Source: Pseudobdellovibrionaceae bacterium (lineage in GTDB: Bacteria; Bdellovibrionota; Bdellovibrionia; Bdellovibrionales; Bdellovibrionaceae). Taken from it: DNA of 64,000 bases. The position numbers were made by a program, and so were the translations under genes. Shown here one piece after another: positions 1 through 8,462 of this stretch. Positions within the stretch are counted from its first letter, which is position 1, and every line of letters begins with the position of its first letter. The stretch is from positions 51,722-115,721 of the forward strand of contig JALHMX010000008.1 in the NCBI GenBank assembly GCA_022843825.1, written 5' to 3'. Below the pieces are notes generated by a model. That model saw nothing but the letters and a program-made list of their open reading frames with translations. It was not told the origin of the DNA and made no database searches.

Positions 1-665
1 CCTTGGGCTGCAGTGACAAAGACTGCGGGTTGATCGTTTCTGATGATTATGATTCAACATGCGCGGCATTGTCAGCTTTGCGGTTGCAACTTGGACGCGA
101 TCTAAAATTAATTGATACTTCAAAATATAACTTCTTGTGGGTGGTGGACTTCCCGCTGTTAGAATATTCGCCAGATGATAAACGCTGGGTCTCACGACAT
201 CATCCGTTCACATCGCCAAGCGATGAATTTTTTGATGATATGATTGCTAACAACGAGAAAGCCTATCCAAAAATATTAGCTAAGGCTTACGATTTGGTTT
301 GCAACGGCTATGAAATGGCTGGCGGATCGATTCGTATATACCGAAATGAAATTCAACAGGCGATTTTTAGATTACTTGGGATGGGTGAAGAAGAGACTAA
401 AGCTAAGTTTGGATTTTTTCTTGAAGCTTTAAAATACGGAACTCCTCCGCATGGAGGAATTGCTTGGGGCATGGATCGTTTAGTCATGTTACTAACTCAT
501 ACTGAAGCTATTCGCGAAGTGATTGCATTTCCTAAGACAGCTCAGGCTTCGTGTTTAATGTCCGACTGTCCTAGCGAAGTCAGCCGTGACCAGCTCAATG
601 AGGTCGGAGTTAAGCTAAGTGCCAGTGCAGAAAAATTTTTAACAGATCGAGCTGAAAAAAGATAA
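1..665 (+). CDS. aspS: Aspartyl-tRNA synthetase, C-terminal part (runs off left edge)
   Basis: This is the last 220 or so residues of a class II aminoacyl-tRNA synthetase that charges tRNA-Asp (or Asp/Asn) in the cytoplasm. The visible part contains the bacterial AspRS signatures [21 protein letters not shown], a motif-2-like ARG-loop equivalent ([10 protein letters not shown]) and the motif 3 ATP-binding stretch [13 protein letters not shown] followed by [10 protein letters not shown]. The first codon seen at position 3 is internal, since AspRS is normally near 590 residues, so the start lies outside the window. The gene converges on cpaF with only two bases between the stop codons. The family call is firm; only the N-terminal anticodon-binding half is missing from view. 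Confidence 0.95.
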   Translation, partial: LGCSDKDCGLIVSDDYDSTCAALSALRLQLGRDLKLIDTSKYNFLWVVDFPLLEYSPDDKRWVSRHHPFTSPSDEFFDDMIANNEKAYPKILAKAYDLVCNGYEMAGGSIRIYRNEIQQAIFRLLGMGEEETKAKFGFFLEALKYGTPPHGGIAWGMDRLVMLLTHTEAIREVIAFPKTAQASCLMSDCPSEVSRDQLNEVGVKLSASAEKFLTDRAEKR

Positions 666-667
666 AG

Positions 668-1783
668 TCAAAGGTCTTCAAGGCTTTCAACTTTTAATGT
701 GGTGATGCCGTTTTTTTCCACGGATACAAGTTTATAAATGCCATCTAAACAGCGATGTGTATTTTCTTTTTTAAGCACAACGATATATTTAATCGTTAAG
801 CCGATAAGATTTCGGATTGATTCATGCGTCCACTGCGGAGCTCCCATTTGAACCAACATTTCAAGGCGGAGTAAGGCTTCAAAATGATTCTTAGCATGTA
901 GCGATCCAAAGCTACCTGCATGTCCGGTAGACAGGGCCATCAGTAGATCTGTGGCTTCTCCGCCTCGAATTTCTCCTACAATTAGGCGATCAGGACGAAG
1001 GCGCAAGGCGCGCTTTAGTAGGTCAGTCATGGTTACTGAGTATTGTCGGTGAATATAATCAGTTCTTGTTAATAGTGAGGCGCTAAGTTCATTGGCTACT
1101 CTAAGCTCTTGAGTGTCTTCAATAATTACATTTCTACAAAGGGGGTCGATTTCACCCATGAGTGCTTGTAAAACAGTGGTTTTACCCGAAGAGGTTCCGC
1201 CCACGACTAAGAAATTATCTTTTTGCAACACAATTTTCCTGAGGATCTCTGCATCCAAAGATGAACACCAGTTTTTCTCAAGAAGTTGATTCAGTGTTAT
1301 TATGTTTTTTGACTGCTTACGAATCGATAACAAGTGCTGACCACGAGCTAGATCTCCATAAATAATAGTGATGCGCAGTTGTCCGATTTGAGTCTCTATA
1401 AAAGGTTTTTCACGATTGATGTAGGATCCACAGAGTTGGCAAAGTCTTTCAATACAGTCATTATAAGTCTGCTGACTAAAAAAGAAATCTTTAGCCACAA
1501 TCAGCTGTCCATGTTTTTCGTAAATAACTTGATTGAATTGATTAACTAGTATTTCTGTGATTTGATCATCATGAATTAAATTTTCTATAGGGCCAAGCTT
1601 TTCAAGCTCATTAAGTATACGCAGTTTATCTTGGTCCGCTAAAGAATCCGTGTGTTTAAAGTAAATTTTTTTAAGTAATTTGTCTTTTTCGACCTTATCA
1701 TAATCATGATCCCAGTTTAGGGATAGAATCTGTTTGCTTTCAGCTAAAATTAAGCGAATTTTTTCTTGTAAGTGTGGTAGCAT
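668..1783 (-). CDS. cpaF: Tad/Flp pilus secretion ATPase, CpaF/TadA family
   Basis: A 371-residue VirB11/GspE-type ATPase that would power assembly of a Tad (Flp) pilus at the inner membrane. The Walker A motif GGTSSGKTT sits near residue 195, followed by a Walker B/Asp-box region and the family stretch VGEIRGGEATDLLMALSTGHAGSFGSLHAKN-type sequence (a little after residue 265). The N-terminal 100 residues form the usual helical domain. It lies six bases downstream of a secretin gene on the same strand, which is the CpaC-CpaF partnership seen in Tad loci. TadB/TadC platform proteins are not adjacent. The CpaF assignment rather than VirB11 or PilT rests on the motif context and on the secretin neighbour. 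Confidence 0.88.
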   Translation of the reverse strand: MLPHLQEKIRLILAESKQILSLNWDHDYDKVEKDKLLKKIYFKHTDSLADQDKLRILNELEKLGPIENLIHDDQITEILVNQFNQVIYEKHGQLIVAKDFFFSQQTYNDCIERLCQLCGSYINREKPFIETQIGQLRITIIYGDLARGQHLLSIRKQSKNIITLNQLLEKNWCSSLDAEILRKIVLQKDNFLVVGGTSSGKTTVLQALMGEIDPLCRNVIIEDTQELRVANELSASLLTRTDYIHRQYSVTMTDLLKRALRLRPDRLIVGEIRGGEATDLLMALSTGHAGSFGSLHAKNHFEALLRLEMLVQMGAPQWTHESIRNLIGLTIKYIVVLKKENTHRCLDGIYKLVSVEKNGITTLKVESLEDL

Positions 1784-1789
1784 AGCGTC

Positions 1790-3055
1790 CTATTTTAATA
1801 GTTTTGGAGTAACAAAAATAACTAGCTCCGTTTTGTTCGCTAAATAATTTTTGCTGGAAAAAAGTCGACCTAAAACAGGAATTTGGCTTAAGAAAGGCAG
1901 TCCCTCAGAAGATGTTCCTGTTTCATTTTTAATCAATCCTGATAGAACTATAGTTTGTGATTTTAATAAATCAAAATGACTAGAGACTTTATGACTGTGT
2001 AAGGCAGGAATACCATCAATAGATCGACTCATGTCTATGGAAGATATTTCTGATTCAATTTCTAAACTGATTTGCCCAAGAGAGTCTACTTGTGGCTTAA
2101 TTTTTAAATGTATACCGTATTTTTTCCACGTGACTGAACTGTAGCGTTCAGCCACGCTTTTAATCGGGAACTCTCCGCCTGCAAAAAAATCCGCAGATTT
2201 TCCACTTTTACACATTAAGTTGGGTGAAGCTAAAATATTCATGTCACCTGTGTTTTCCGACGCGTTAATAAGAAGATCAAAATCATCAATTTTGGACTGT
2301 GAAAGATCAAGGAAGCTGGCAGAATACGAGCTAGGCCATTTTAGGCCAAGAGTGCGCATCAGCTCCTTCTTTATCTCTACCACTTTAATCTCTACGCGTA
2401 GATTATCTGAGATATCGAGTTTTTTCTTGTCTTCTGTATGATACAGTCCCACTTTTTCTAGATGAGGTTTAATTTTTCGCGAAGCCTCAGGGCCTGAAGA
2501 ATAAGTTTTCCATGGAGAACTGAAAACAATCTTATGTGGTGGCAAACCATTTTCACTAAAATAATTCGCATACCAACCTTCAATTTCTGACCTCATTTTT
2601 TCAGAAACCTGTAGGCCTAAGTAGACGTAGTTGTTATTCTCATGCATTAGTCGGATAACTTTTTCAAATTCTTTAAGGGTTGATATTTTTCCATTTAAAC
2701 ATAAAGCTTCGTTACATTGACCCACATTGATATCTGCGAACTGGAAAGACAGTTTCTTCCAGTTTAAATAGGATTGTATTTGACCAGCGGGTAAAACAAT
2801 AACGACTTGGTTTTTTTTATCGATTCGGATTTTAGAACTGCCTACTTGAAGCCCTTTAAGTCGCAAGTCTTCGCTGCGTCCTAGTGCTTTTACAATTTTA
2901 GGATTTTCTATCCAAATTTTTTCTTTGACTTGCTTTAAGCGTAACGTATCGCCGATTTCGATCACTAGCGGTTCAGTGGATGCGGCAAATAAGTTAAAGC
3001 CAAATAAAATAATAAGTAAAAACCAAGTCATGCATTTTCGGAGTGCAGAAGGCAC
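1790..3055 (-). CDS. cpaC: Tad pilus outer-membrane secretin, CpaC/RcpA family
   Basis: A 421-residue secretin-type protein expected to form the outer-membrane pore of a Tad pilus. It starts with a signal peptide (hydrophobic core about residues 11-24, ending LFAAS), followed by a BON/POTRA-like N-terminal domain with the CpaC-like start of the mature protein, LVIEIGDTLRLKQVKEKIWI. The C-terminal secretin domain has LNMLASPNL-like sequence (MNILASPNL), GGEFPI and VVLSGLI-type strands, ending with FLSQIPVLGRLFSSK and ELVIFVTPKL, which are classic secretin signatures. The longest frame begins at a GTG; an ATG at 3031 is also possible. It is followed by cpaF, probably as one transcript. No terminator is obvious upstream of the gene. 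Confidence 0.88.
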   Translation of the reverse strand: MPSALRKCMTWFLLIILFGFNLFAASTEPLVIEIGDTLRLKQVKEKIWIENPKIVKALGRSEDLRLKGLQVGSSKIRIDKKNQVVIVLPAGQIQSYLNWKKLSFQFADINVGQCNEALCLNGKISTLKEFEKVIRLMHENNNYVYLGLQVSEKMRSEIEGWYANYFSENGLPPHKIVFSSPWKTYSSGPEASRKIKPHLEKVGLYHTEDKKKLDISDNLRVEIKVVEIKKELMRTLGLKWPSSYSASFLDLSQSKIDDFDLLINASENTGDMNILASPNLMCKSGKSADFFAGGEFPIKSVAERYSSVTWKKYGIHLKIKPQVDSLGQISLEIESEISSIDMSRSIDGIPALHSHKVSSHFDLLKSQTIVLSGLIKNETGTSSEGLPFLSQIPVLGRLFSSKNYLANKTELVIFVTPKLLK

Positions 3056-3103
3056 GCCAACTGTTTTAGGATTTACTTAATCTTGAGTAAGCCTAAATCC
3101 GGG

Positions 3104-3949
3104 CTACGAATTGAGGACTTGAAGAATCGGTTTTTTGTTTGAAGGAATAGCTTCTGGCGCCATGAACAATCCAGTTTTTAGGCCGCCTGAGTAGGCATAG
3201 CTGTCCTTAGCTAAATCAGTTATTTTAAGCAAAGATTTTAATACTGAAAAGCCTTTTTGGTTGTTTCCTTTCATGACTCGAATAACTTCTTCTACTGTGA
3301 CATGGGGTATGCTGGAGTCCCAGCAATCATAATCTGTTACAAAGCAGCACGGTAAGTAGGGAATATTGGCCTCGCGAGCTAAAGCGAATTCTGGAAAATT
3401 AGTCATTCCTATGATATCGGCATTCATTTGACGATAGGTATGAGACTCAGCCTGAGTTGAAAAATACGGACCTTCAATGCAAATATAGGTTTTGTTAAAA
3501 TGAATATTAAAGTTAAAATCTTGGTGAATAGATTTTAACTTTTCCGCCATGACTTCACATATAGGACGAGCTAACGAAACATGTCCAACCAATCCGTCTC
3601 CTAAAAAAGTAGAGGAACGAAGACCTTTCGTGCGGTCAATATACTGATACGGAATGACTAAATCCCCAGGAGCCAGGTCTTTTCTTAATGATCCGACGGC
3701 GCTGAAAGATATAATGCTGGTGACGCCCATTTTTTTCAAAGCGTATATATTGGCGCGATAGTTAATTTCACTGGGTAATAGTTCATGATGTTCACCATGG
3801 CGAGAGATAAACAATAACTCCGTACCATCCACTGAAACTTTTTTGAAGCCCGAAGAGGCTTTTCCAAAAGGAGTTTCAGTCGATAGCAGTTCTAGGGTTT
3901 TAAAGTCGTCAAATTTTTCAAATCCAGACCCGCCAATAACACCTACCAT
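3104..3949 (-). CDS. mtnP: S-methyl-5'-thioadenosine phosphorylase
   Basis: The product phosphorolyses 5'-methylthioadenosine, a by-product of polyamine or SAM-radical chemistry, to adenine and 5-methylthioribose-1-phosphate. The 281-residue protein opens with VGVIGGSGFEKF, has the phosphate-binding ISRHGEHHELLPSEINYRANI segment (residues about 50-70), FSAVGSLRKDLAPGD, the substrate-specificity stretch GMTNFPEFALAREA and FVTDYDCW, all typical of MTAP. I prefer the ATG at 3949 because AAGGA lies eight bases before it; an ATG at 3958 would leave no room for a ribosome site. It overlaps the stop region of mtnA, so it is translated from the same mRNA. Confidence 0.92.
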   Translation of the reverse strand: MVGVIGGSGFEKFDDFKTLELLSTETPFGKASSGFKKVSVDGTELLFISRHGEHHELLPSEINYRANIYALKKMGVTSIISFSAVGSLRKDLAPGDLVIPYQYIDRTKGLRSSTFLGDGLVGHVSLARPICEVMAEKLKSIHQDFNFNIHFNKTYICIEGPYFSTQAESHTYRQMNADIIGMTNFPEFALAREANIPYLPCCFVTDYDCWDSSIPHVTVEEVIRVMKGNNQKGFSVLKSLLKITDLAKDSYAYSGGLKTGLFMAPEAIPSNKKPILQVLNS

Positions 3950-4956
3950 GCAAAACATCCTTTACTAATATCTTCTTGAGTGAAAACGCCCGTATCCATA
4001 ATCCATCCTGATATTAATTTTGCCGGAGTCACGTCAAAAGAAGGATTGTATACGTCAACTCCAAGGCTCCCCGCGGCACCCATCACTTCCTCTGGAGTGC
4101 GTTGCTCAATTGGTATTTTTTCACCGTTAGGGCAGTCAGGATCGACTGTGGTAAAAGGAGCAGCCACATAAAAGGGAATATCATGATAATGGCAATTCAC
4201 AGCAACACTATAAGTCCCAATTTTATTTGCAAAGTCTCCATTGGCGGCGATGCGATCGCTCCCGACAAAAGCTTTGTTAATTTTTTTAAGACTCATAAGC
4301 TGAGCGGCCATGCTGTCAGTGATTAAAGTAAATGGAATGCCCAGCTTTTTTAGCTCCCATGTTGTTAATCGGCCACCTTGTAATAACGGTCTGGTTTCAT
4401 CAACATAAACATGAATTTTCTTACCGTTTTCAAAAGCTTTGCGAATTATTCCCAGAGCAGTGCCTACTCCGGCTGTAGCTAATCCGCCGGTGTTGCAGTG
4501 GGTGAGAATAGAATCTCCATCATGAATCAAATTAGCACCAAAAGTAGAAATTTTATCACATAAAGCTACATCTTCATAAAAAAGATCTATCGCAGTTTGT
4601 ATGAACGCCGCGGAATCTTGTGAAGTGAGTAAAACTTTTTTCATGTGATCAATACAGTTCATTAAATTTACGGCAGTAGGGCGTGCTTCATATAACGCTT
4701 GGGCCTGATTCATAAGGTCATCAGCATTGAATTCTTTAGCAGCCATTTGAGCCAGTTGCAGTGCTGCAGCGACACCTATAAGTGGCGCACCTCGCACCCG
4801 TAAATTTTTAATAGCTTCAATCATTTCAGGAGTTGAAGTAATGGTTAGCCATTTTTCCTGATGGGGAAGTAGTGTTTGGTCTAATAATTGTAAATTAACT
4901 TTTTTAGATGTGCTGTCATAAGTATATTTTAAAGCTAATGAATTTAAATTAATCAC
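3943..4956 (-). CDS. mtnA: S-methyl-5-thioribose-1-phosphate isomerase
   Basis: This 337-residue protein belongs to the aIF-2B/MtnA family and converts 5-methylthioribose-1-phosphate to the ribulose form. Diagnostic stretches are IKNLRVRGAPLIGVAAA near residue 50, LTHCNTGGLATAGVGTALG near 150 with the catalytic Cys, YVDETRPLLQGGRLTTWEL near 185 and VGSDRIAANGDFANKIGTY near 230 with the catalytic Asp. The start overlaps the upstream aldolase stop by four bases (ATGA type), and its end overlaps mtnP, so the three genes form a tight minus-strand operon that converts methylthioadenosine into a sugar phosphate that can be cleaved. Confidence 0.93.
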   Translation of the reverse strand: MINLNSLALKYTYDSTSKKVNLQLLDQTLLPHQEKWLTITSTPEMIEAIKNLRVRGAPLIGVAAALQLAQMAAKEFNADDLMNQAQALYEARPTAVNLMNCIDHMKKVLLTSQDSAAFIQTAIDLFYEDVALCDKISTFGANLIHDGDSILTHCNTGGLATAGVGTALGIIRKAFENGKKIHVYVDETRPLLQGGRLTTWELKKLGIPFTLITDSMAAQLMSLKKINKAFVGSDRIAANGDFANKIGTYSVAVNCHYHDIPFYVAAPFTTVDPDCPNGEKIPIEQRTPEEVMGAAGSLGVDVYNPSFDVTPAKLISGWIMDTGVFTQEDISKGCFAW

Positions 4957-5633
4957 ATTAAAATATTCCCAATTTTTTTACGAAGTTGATAAAGATATTG
5001 AATTTCTTCTTCTGGCAAAGGATGAATTCCGCCCAGTTGCTGAGCGGTGGATAGTATTTGCGCTGAGTTTTCTATGCGCTCCATCCCTCGATACGCTTCT
5101 TCTAAAGATTCAGCCCAGGTGATGGCTCCGTGGCGCCGCAAGATTAATGCCTTGTAGTCCGGAAGGTAGGGTTTAAGCACATCCCCCATAGCGCCTGAGC
5201 CAGGGCGCGCATAATCCGCAAAAGGAATATCACCGGTGGCGAGTATCACTTCAGATAAACAATCACTTGGCAGCTTTTTAAGATCAGGACGAGCTATCGA
5301 CCAGGCAATAGCCGTCGGTGGATGTGCATGTATTACGGCTCGAGCTTTGGGGCAACTTCTGTAAACCTCTAAATGCATAAGACGTTCTGACGATGGGTTT
5401 CCAAAAATAATTTTATTGTCTAGAGTAATTAAAGCCATCTGATCTGCTGACATAAAAGCTTTAGAAACGCCTGACGGGGTAATTAAAATATGCTGGTCGT
5501 CAAGACGAAGACTGATATTGCCATCAGCTGCGGATAGCATATTACGGGCATGTAATCTTTTACAGATTTCCAAAATATGAGTGTTGTAAGATGAAAAATC
5601 TTCTATTTTTGAAGTCATGGTAAGGTCATACAT
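4953..5633 (-). CDS. Class II aldolase/adducin-family protein (MTRu-1-P aldolase or dehydratase)
   Basis: A 226-residue zinc enzyme of the FucA/RhaD/AraD/MtnB superfamily. The zinc ligands are visible as VIHAHPPTAIAW (about residues 97-108) and LRRHGAITWA (about 162-171), with the conserved GNISLRL and LITPSGVSK stretches near the N terminus and SSERLMHLEVYR carrying the likely catalytic acid. As the first gene of an operon with mtnA and mtnP it most likely acts on 5-methylthioribulose-1-phosphate. It could be MtnB (dehydratase of the methionine salvage pathway) or an Ald2-type aldolase of the DHAP shunt. No mtnC, mtnD or mtnK is in the window, which leans toward the shunt. An alternative ATG lies at 5618. 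Confidence 0.82.
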   Translation of the reverse strand: MYDLTMTSKIEDFSSYNTHILEICKRLHARNMLSAADGNISLRLDDQHILITPSGVSKAFMSADQMALITLDNKIIFGNPSSERLMHLEVYRSCPKARAVIHAHPPTAIAWSIARPDLKKLPSDCLSEVILATGDIPFADYARPGSGAMGDVLKPYLPDYKALILRRHGAITWAESLEEAYRGMERIENSAQILSTAQQLGGIHPLPEEEIQYLYQLRKKIGNILM

Positions 5634-5673
5634 TGACTTGAAATACTTGGCAACCTCGAGTAGCTTTTGTCCT

Positions 5674-6225
5674 ATGACAGTGATTTTAATGGCTATGAAA
5701 AATGAATCTAATGGGCTTATAGAGAAAATAGCGCAAGATGACAGTGGATTGAGCTTACATTATACAGGATTTGGACTATTGGCCGCGGCTCAGAAGACCA
5801 CCGAAATTATTTGTCAATTTAAACCTCAGCGCATTTTGAATTTGGGAACCGCTGGAAGCCGGCACTTTCCGATGGGTCATATTGTAGAATGCACCCAGTT
5901 TTCTAATCGGACCCGCGAGCTTTTATCGACGTTAAACTATACTCTAAAGACTTTTCCAATAACTGATTTACCAGAAGCTCATTGTGGATCAGCAGATTGT
6001 ATTGATCTTTCAGAAGCAGCAGATGCGCATGAAGTGTTAGATATGGAAGCCTTTGCCATGGCTTATGTCTGCCAAAAGATGAACGTGCCTTTTCATTCCG
6101 TAAAATATATTACGGATAGTTCTGAGGGCGATGTGCCGGCGCTGTGGAGAAAGCAATTACTGCCGGCCTCAGAAGCCTTGCAAAAAGTCTTACAGAAGTT
6201 GATCCAGACTAAAGTCATAAGTTAA
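5674..6225 (+). CDS. 5'-methylthioadenosine/S-adenosylhomocysteine-type nucleosidase
   Basis: A 183-residue member of the PNP/UDP nucleoside phosphorylase superfamily that probably hydrolyses an adenosine thioether such as MTA or SAH. Visible features are the N-terminal acid in AMKNESNG, the phosphate/ribose loop LNLGTAGSR, the purine-site LDMEAFAMAYVC with its Glu, and YITDSSEGD with the catalytic Asp. The family is usually about 230 residues, so this is a short version. The longest frame starts at 5617 but the first 19 residues do not resemble the family; ATG 5674 fits better, although no strong ribosome site is seen. It is transcribed divergently from the mtn operon, with only about 40 bases between the starts, which suggests shared regulation. 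Futalosine hydrolase is a less likely alternative. Confidence 0.78.
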   Translation: MTVILMAMKNESNGLIEKIAQDDSGLSLHYTGFGLLAAAQKTTEIICQFKPQRILNLGTAGSRHFPMGHIVECTQFSNRTRELLSTLNYTLKTFPITDLPEAHCGSADCIDLSEAADAHEVLDMEAFAMAYVCQKMNVPFHSVKYITDSSEGDVPALWRKQLLPASEALQKVLQKLIQTKVIS

Positions 6226-6267
6226 TTTTATTGATCAACTCGGCCTGTAAAGCATTGTATTCTGATC

Positions 6268-7026
6268 GTGATGTTTACGCGTTATTTAAAAAGAGTTTTA
6301 GTATTTTTAAGCATTCCGCTAGGAATTGTAGCCGCGGTTTATTCTTTAGATAAAAATGATATATTTTTGATTCAAAATGTTCATCTAGAGATTCAAACTA
6401 CTGAGGGACAAAAAAATTATCCTAAGTTTTACATTGATGAGCTTAATTATAAGTTTGAAACCCTTAAAGGCGAGTCCTTAGTGCGAACTTCACTAAGTCA
6501 AATATCGAATATTTTGCAAAAAGAGAAGTGGATTAAAGAGTTCCGTGTATCGCGCGATTGGCCTTCGGAACTTAAAATTACCATTCAACCCCACCAGCTT
6601 TCGTATTTACTGACGACGTCTAAAAAGCTAAGCCAAGGCATATTTACTCCGGTGACTATTGATGCCGAGCTGTTGCCCGATATTGATACTCGACAGGCGC
6701 CAGCTTTAGCTTTATTGATTGGCGAAGAGTTCAGGAATGACGTTAACAAAAGAAAAAAAGCGGTCGAGTTATTAAAGTCTTTGCCAGAAAAAGGAAAAAT
6801 TACTCCGGCGCAGCTTTCAGAAGTTTCTTATGATCGCCGTGATGGATACTGGGTTCACCTCGTAGACTCGAGTGTAAAAATTAAATTTGGCGAGTCAGAT
6901 TTTTCCATGAAGTCAGCCCGAGTCTCTCAAGTTTTGGATTATTTGGAAAAGAAGGATCTTAAAGCCCGCGTCATAGATGCGAATCTTTCTAAAAAAGTTC
7001 TTGTCAGGTTGCAGCAGACTCCCTAA
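6268..7026 (+). CDS. ftsQ: Cell division protein FtsQ (DivIB family)
   Basis: A 252-residue bitopic membrane protein of the divisome. The N terminus is short and basic, followed by one membrane segment (about residues 9-26) and then a POTRA-like region beginning FLIQNVHLEIQTT with the pattern ISNILQKEKWIKEFRVSRDWPSELKI, which matches the FtsQ POTRA consensus (helix, then conserved Trp-Pro). Its position directly ahead of ftsA and ftsZ supports the call. The start is either GTG 6268 or ATG 6271. It is followed by a 120-base gap before ftsA, so ftsA may also have its own promoter. The overall sequence is weakly conserved, as usual for FtsQ. Confidence 0.85.
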   Translation: MMFTRYLKRVLVFLSIPLGIVAAVYSLDKNDIFLIQNVHLEIQTTEGQKNYPKFYIDELNYKFETLKGESLVRTSLSQISNILQKEKWIKEFRVSRDWPSELKITIQPHQLSYLLTTSKKLSQGIFTPVTIDAELLPDIDTRQAPALALLIGEEFRNDVNKRKKAVELLKSLPEKGKITPAQLSEVSYDRRDGYWVHLVDSSVKIKFGESDFSMKSARVSQVLDYLEKKDLKARVIDANLSKKVLVRLQQTP

Positions 7027-7154
7027 GCTTATATTAGCGACATTAGTCAGGACGACTGAAGTCGGGATAAAATAAAGTACGACGTAACATAATTTGCAAC
7101 ATGTTTTTTTAAAGAAAAAGCATCAACGACATTCACGGACAGGAAGTGTCACAG

Positions 7155-8435
7155 ATGAAACAAGCGAATAATAATCATAGTCAGTCAAAATCTACTGGTC
7201 CGGTCATCACGTCTTTAGACATCGGTTCTACTTCAGTTAAGATCGTAATGGCAAATATAAATCACGAACAAAAAATCGAAGTTATTGGAGTAGGTGTTTC
7301 GCCTAATTCAGGAATCAAACAAGGCGTAGTCGTCAATATAGAGTCAACTACTGAGTGCATCAGTCGAGCTAAAGAAGAGGCCGAGCTGATGTCTGGAACT
7401 AAAATCGGAGACGTTTGGGTTTCGGTCAGCGGGTCACATATACAGTCGTTTGATTCAACAGGAATGATCGCCGTTAAAAATAAAGAAGTTTCTCAAGCTG
7501 ACATTGACCGTGTTATCGAAGCGGCCAAGGCGATTCAAGTTCCAGCAGACAGATCAGTTCTGCATGTTTTGCCAAGAGAATTTAAATTAGACCATCAAGA
7601 TGGAATTATGGATCCTATTGGCATGTCCGGTGTTCGCTTGGAAGCGAATGTGCATATCGTAACGGCCAGTCAGGCAGCACTTTCTAACATCACTAAGTGT
7701 ATCGAAAAAGCAGGAATGAAGGTTTCGGGTTTGGTTTTGGATCAGGTCGCTGTTTCTAAATCTGTTTTAAGCTTAGACGAAAGAAATTTAGGAGTATGCA
7801 TTGCTGACATCGGCGGTGGATCTTCTAAATTAGTTTATATTGTTAATGGTAGTGTAGCTCAGACAGGAATTGTTCCTATCGGCGGAATGCATTTTACTCA
7901 AGATGTAGCTGTCGGTTTGCGTACTCCTCAGGCTAACGCAGAAGTTCTTAAGAAAAAGCACGGTTGTGCTTTAGCAAGTTTGATTACAGATGAAGAAGTC
8001 ATTGACGTCGAAGGTGTTGGCGGACGTAAAGCGCGCGCAATCGCGAAAAAAGAATTGGCAGTTATCTTAGAGGCACGCGCCGAAGAATGTTTGAATATGA
8101 TTTCAAATCATATTCGACTCAGTGGTTTGCAGCCTTTATTAGGTTCTGGGGTTGTTATAACAGGTGGAGCTAGTCAACTTGATGGGTTAGTTGAAATGGG
8201 CGAATTTGTTTTCGACATACCTGTTCGTCGTGGTTTCCCATTGCCAGTGCAGGGTTTAAAAGATGTTGTCAAGGGCAGTGAGTTTGCGACATCGATCGGT
8301 TTATTACAGTATGGTTATGAGCAAAGACGAGATTTGTACGGAGCGGAGTCAGGATCAATGGTGTCATCAGTTATTTCTGAATCTGTCGGTGATTTCTCGA
8401 ATAAAGTGAAAAAGTTTTTTTCGGATTTGTTTTAA
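7155..8435 (+). CDS. ftsA: Cell division protein FtsA
   Basis: An actin-fold ATPase that tethers FtsZ to the inner membrane. The phosphate-1 motif SLDIGSTSVKIVM is near the N terminus, the 1C subdomain follows (VWVSVSGSHIQSFDSTG, then DRVIEAAKAI), phosphate-2 is IADIGGGSSKLVYI and the adenosine region is GVVITGGASQLDG. The last residues, SNKVKKFFSDLF, form an amphipathic helix as in other FtsA membrane targeting sequences. The frame extends to a GTG at 7146, but AGGAAG at 7141-7146 is eight bases before ATG 7155, which I take as the start. Its length of about 426 residues is normal. It sits 27 bases ahead of ftsZ. Confidence 0.95.
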   Translation: MKQANNNHSQSKSTGPVITSLDIGSTSVKIVMANINHEQKIEVIGVGVSPNSGIKQGVVVNIESTTECISRAKEEAELMSGTKIGDVWVSVSGSHIQSFDSTGMIAVKNKEVSQADIDRVIEAAKAIQVPADRSVLHVLPREFKLDHQDGIMDPIGMSGVRLEANVHIVTASQAALSNITKCIEKAGMKVSGLVLDQVAVSKSVLSLDERNLGVCIADIGGGSSKLVYIVNGSVAQTGIVPIGGMHFTQDVAVGLRTPQANAEVLKKKHGCALASLITDEEVIDVEGVGGRKARAIAKKELAVILEARAEECLNMISNHIRLSGLQPLLGSGVVITGGASQLDGLVEMGEFVFDIPVRRGFPLPVQGLKDVVKGSEFATSIGLLQYGYEQRRDLYGAESGSMVSSVISESVGDFSNKVKKFFSDLF

Positions 8436-8462
8436 ATATAGTTTTAAAATTCAGGAGGGGCC

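Noticed and set aside
3056..3103. Imperfect hairpin between mtnP and cpaC (GGATTTA with TAAATCC)
   Set aside because: The stem is only 7 bp with an 18-base loop and no U-tract, so it cannot be called a terminator.
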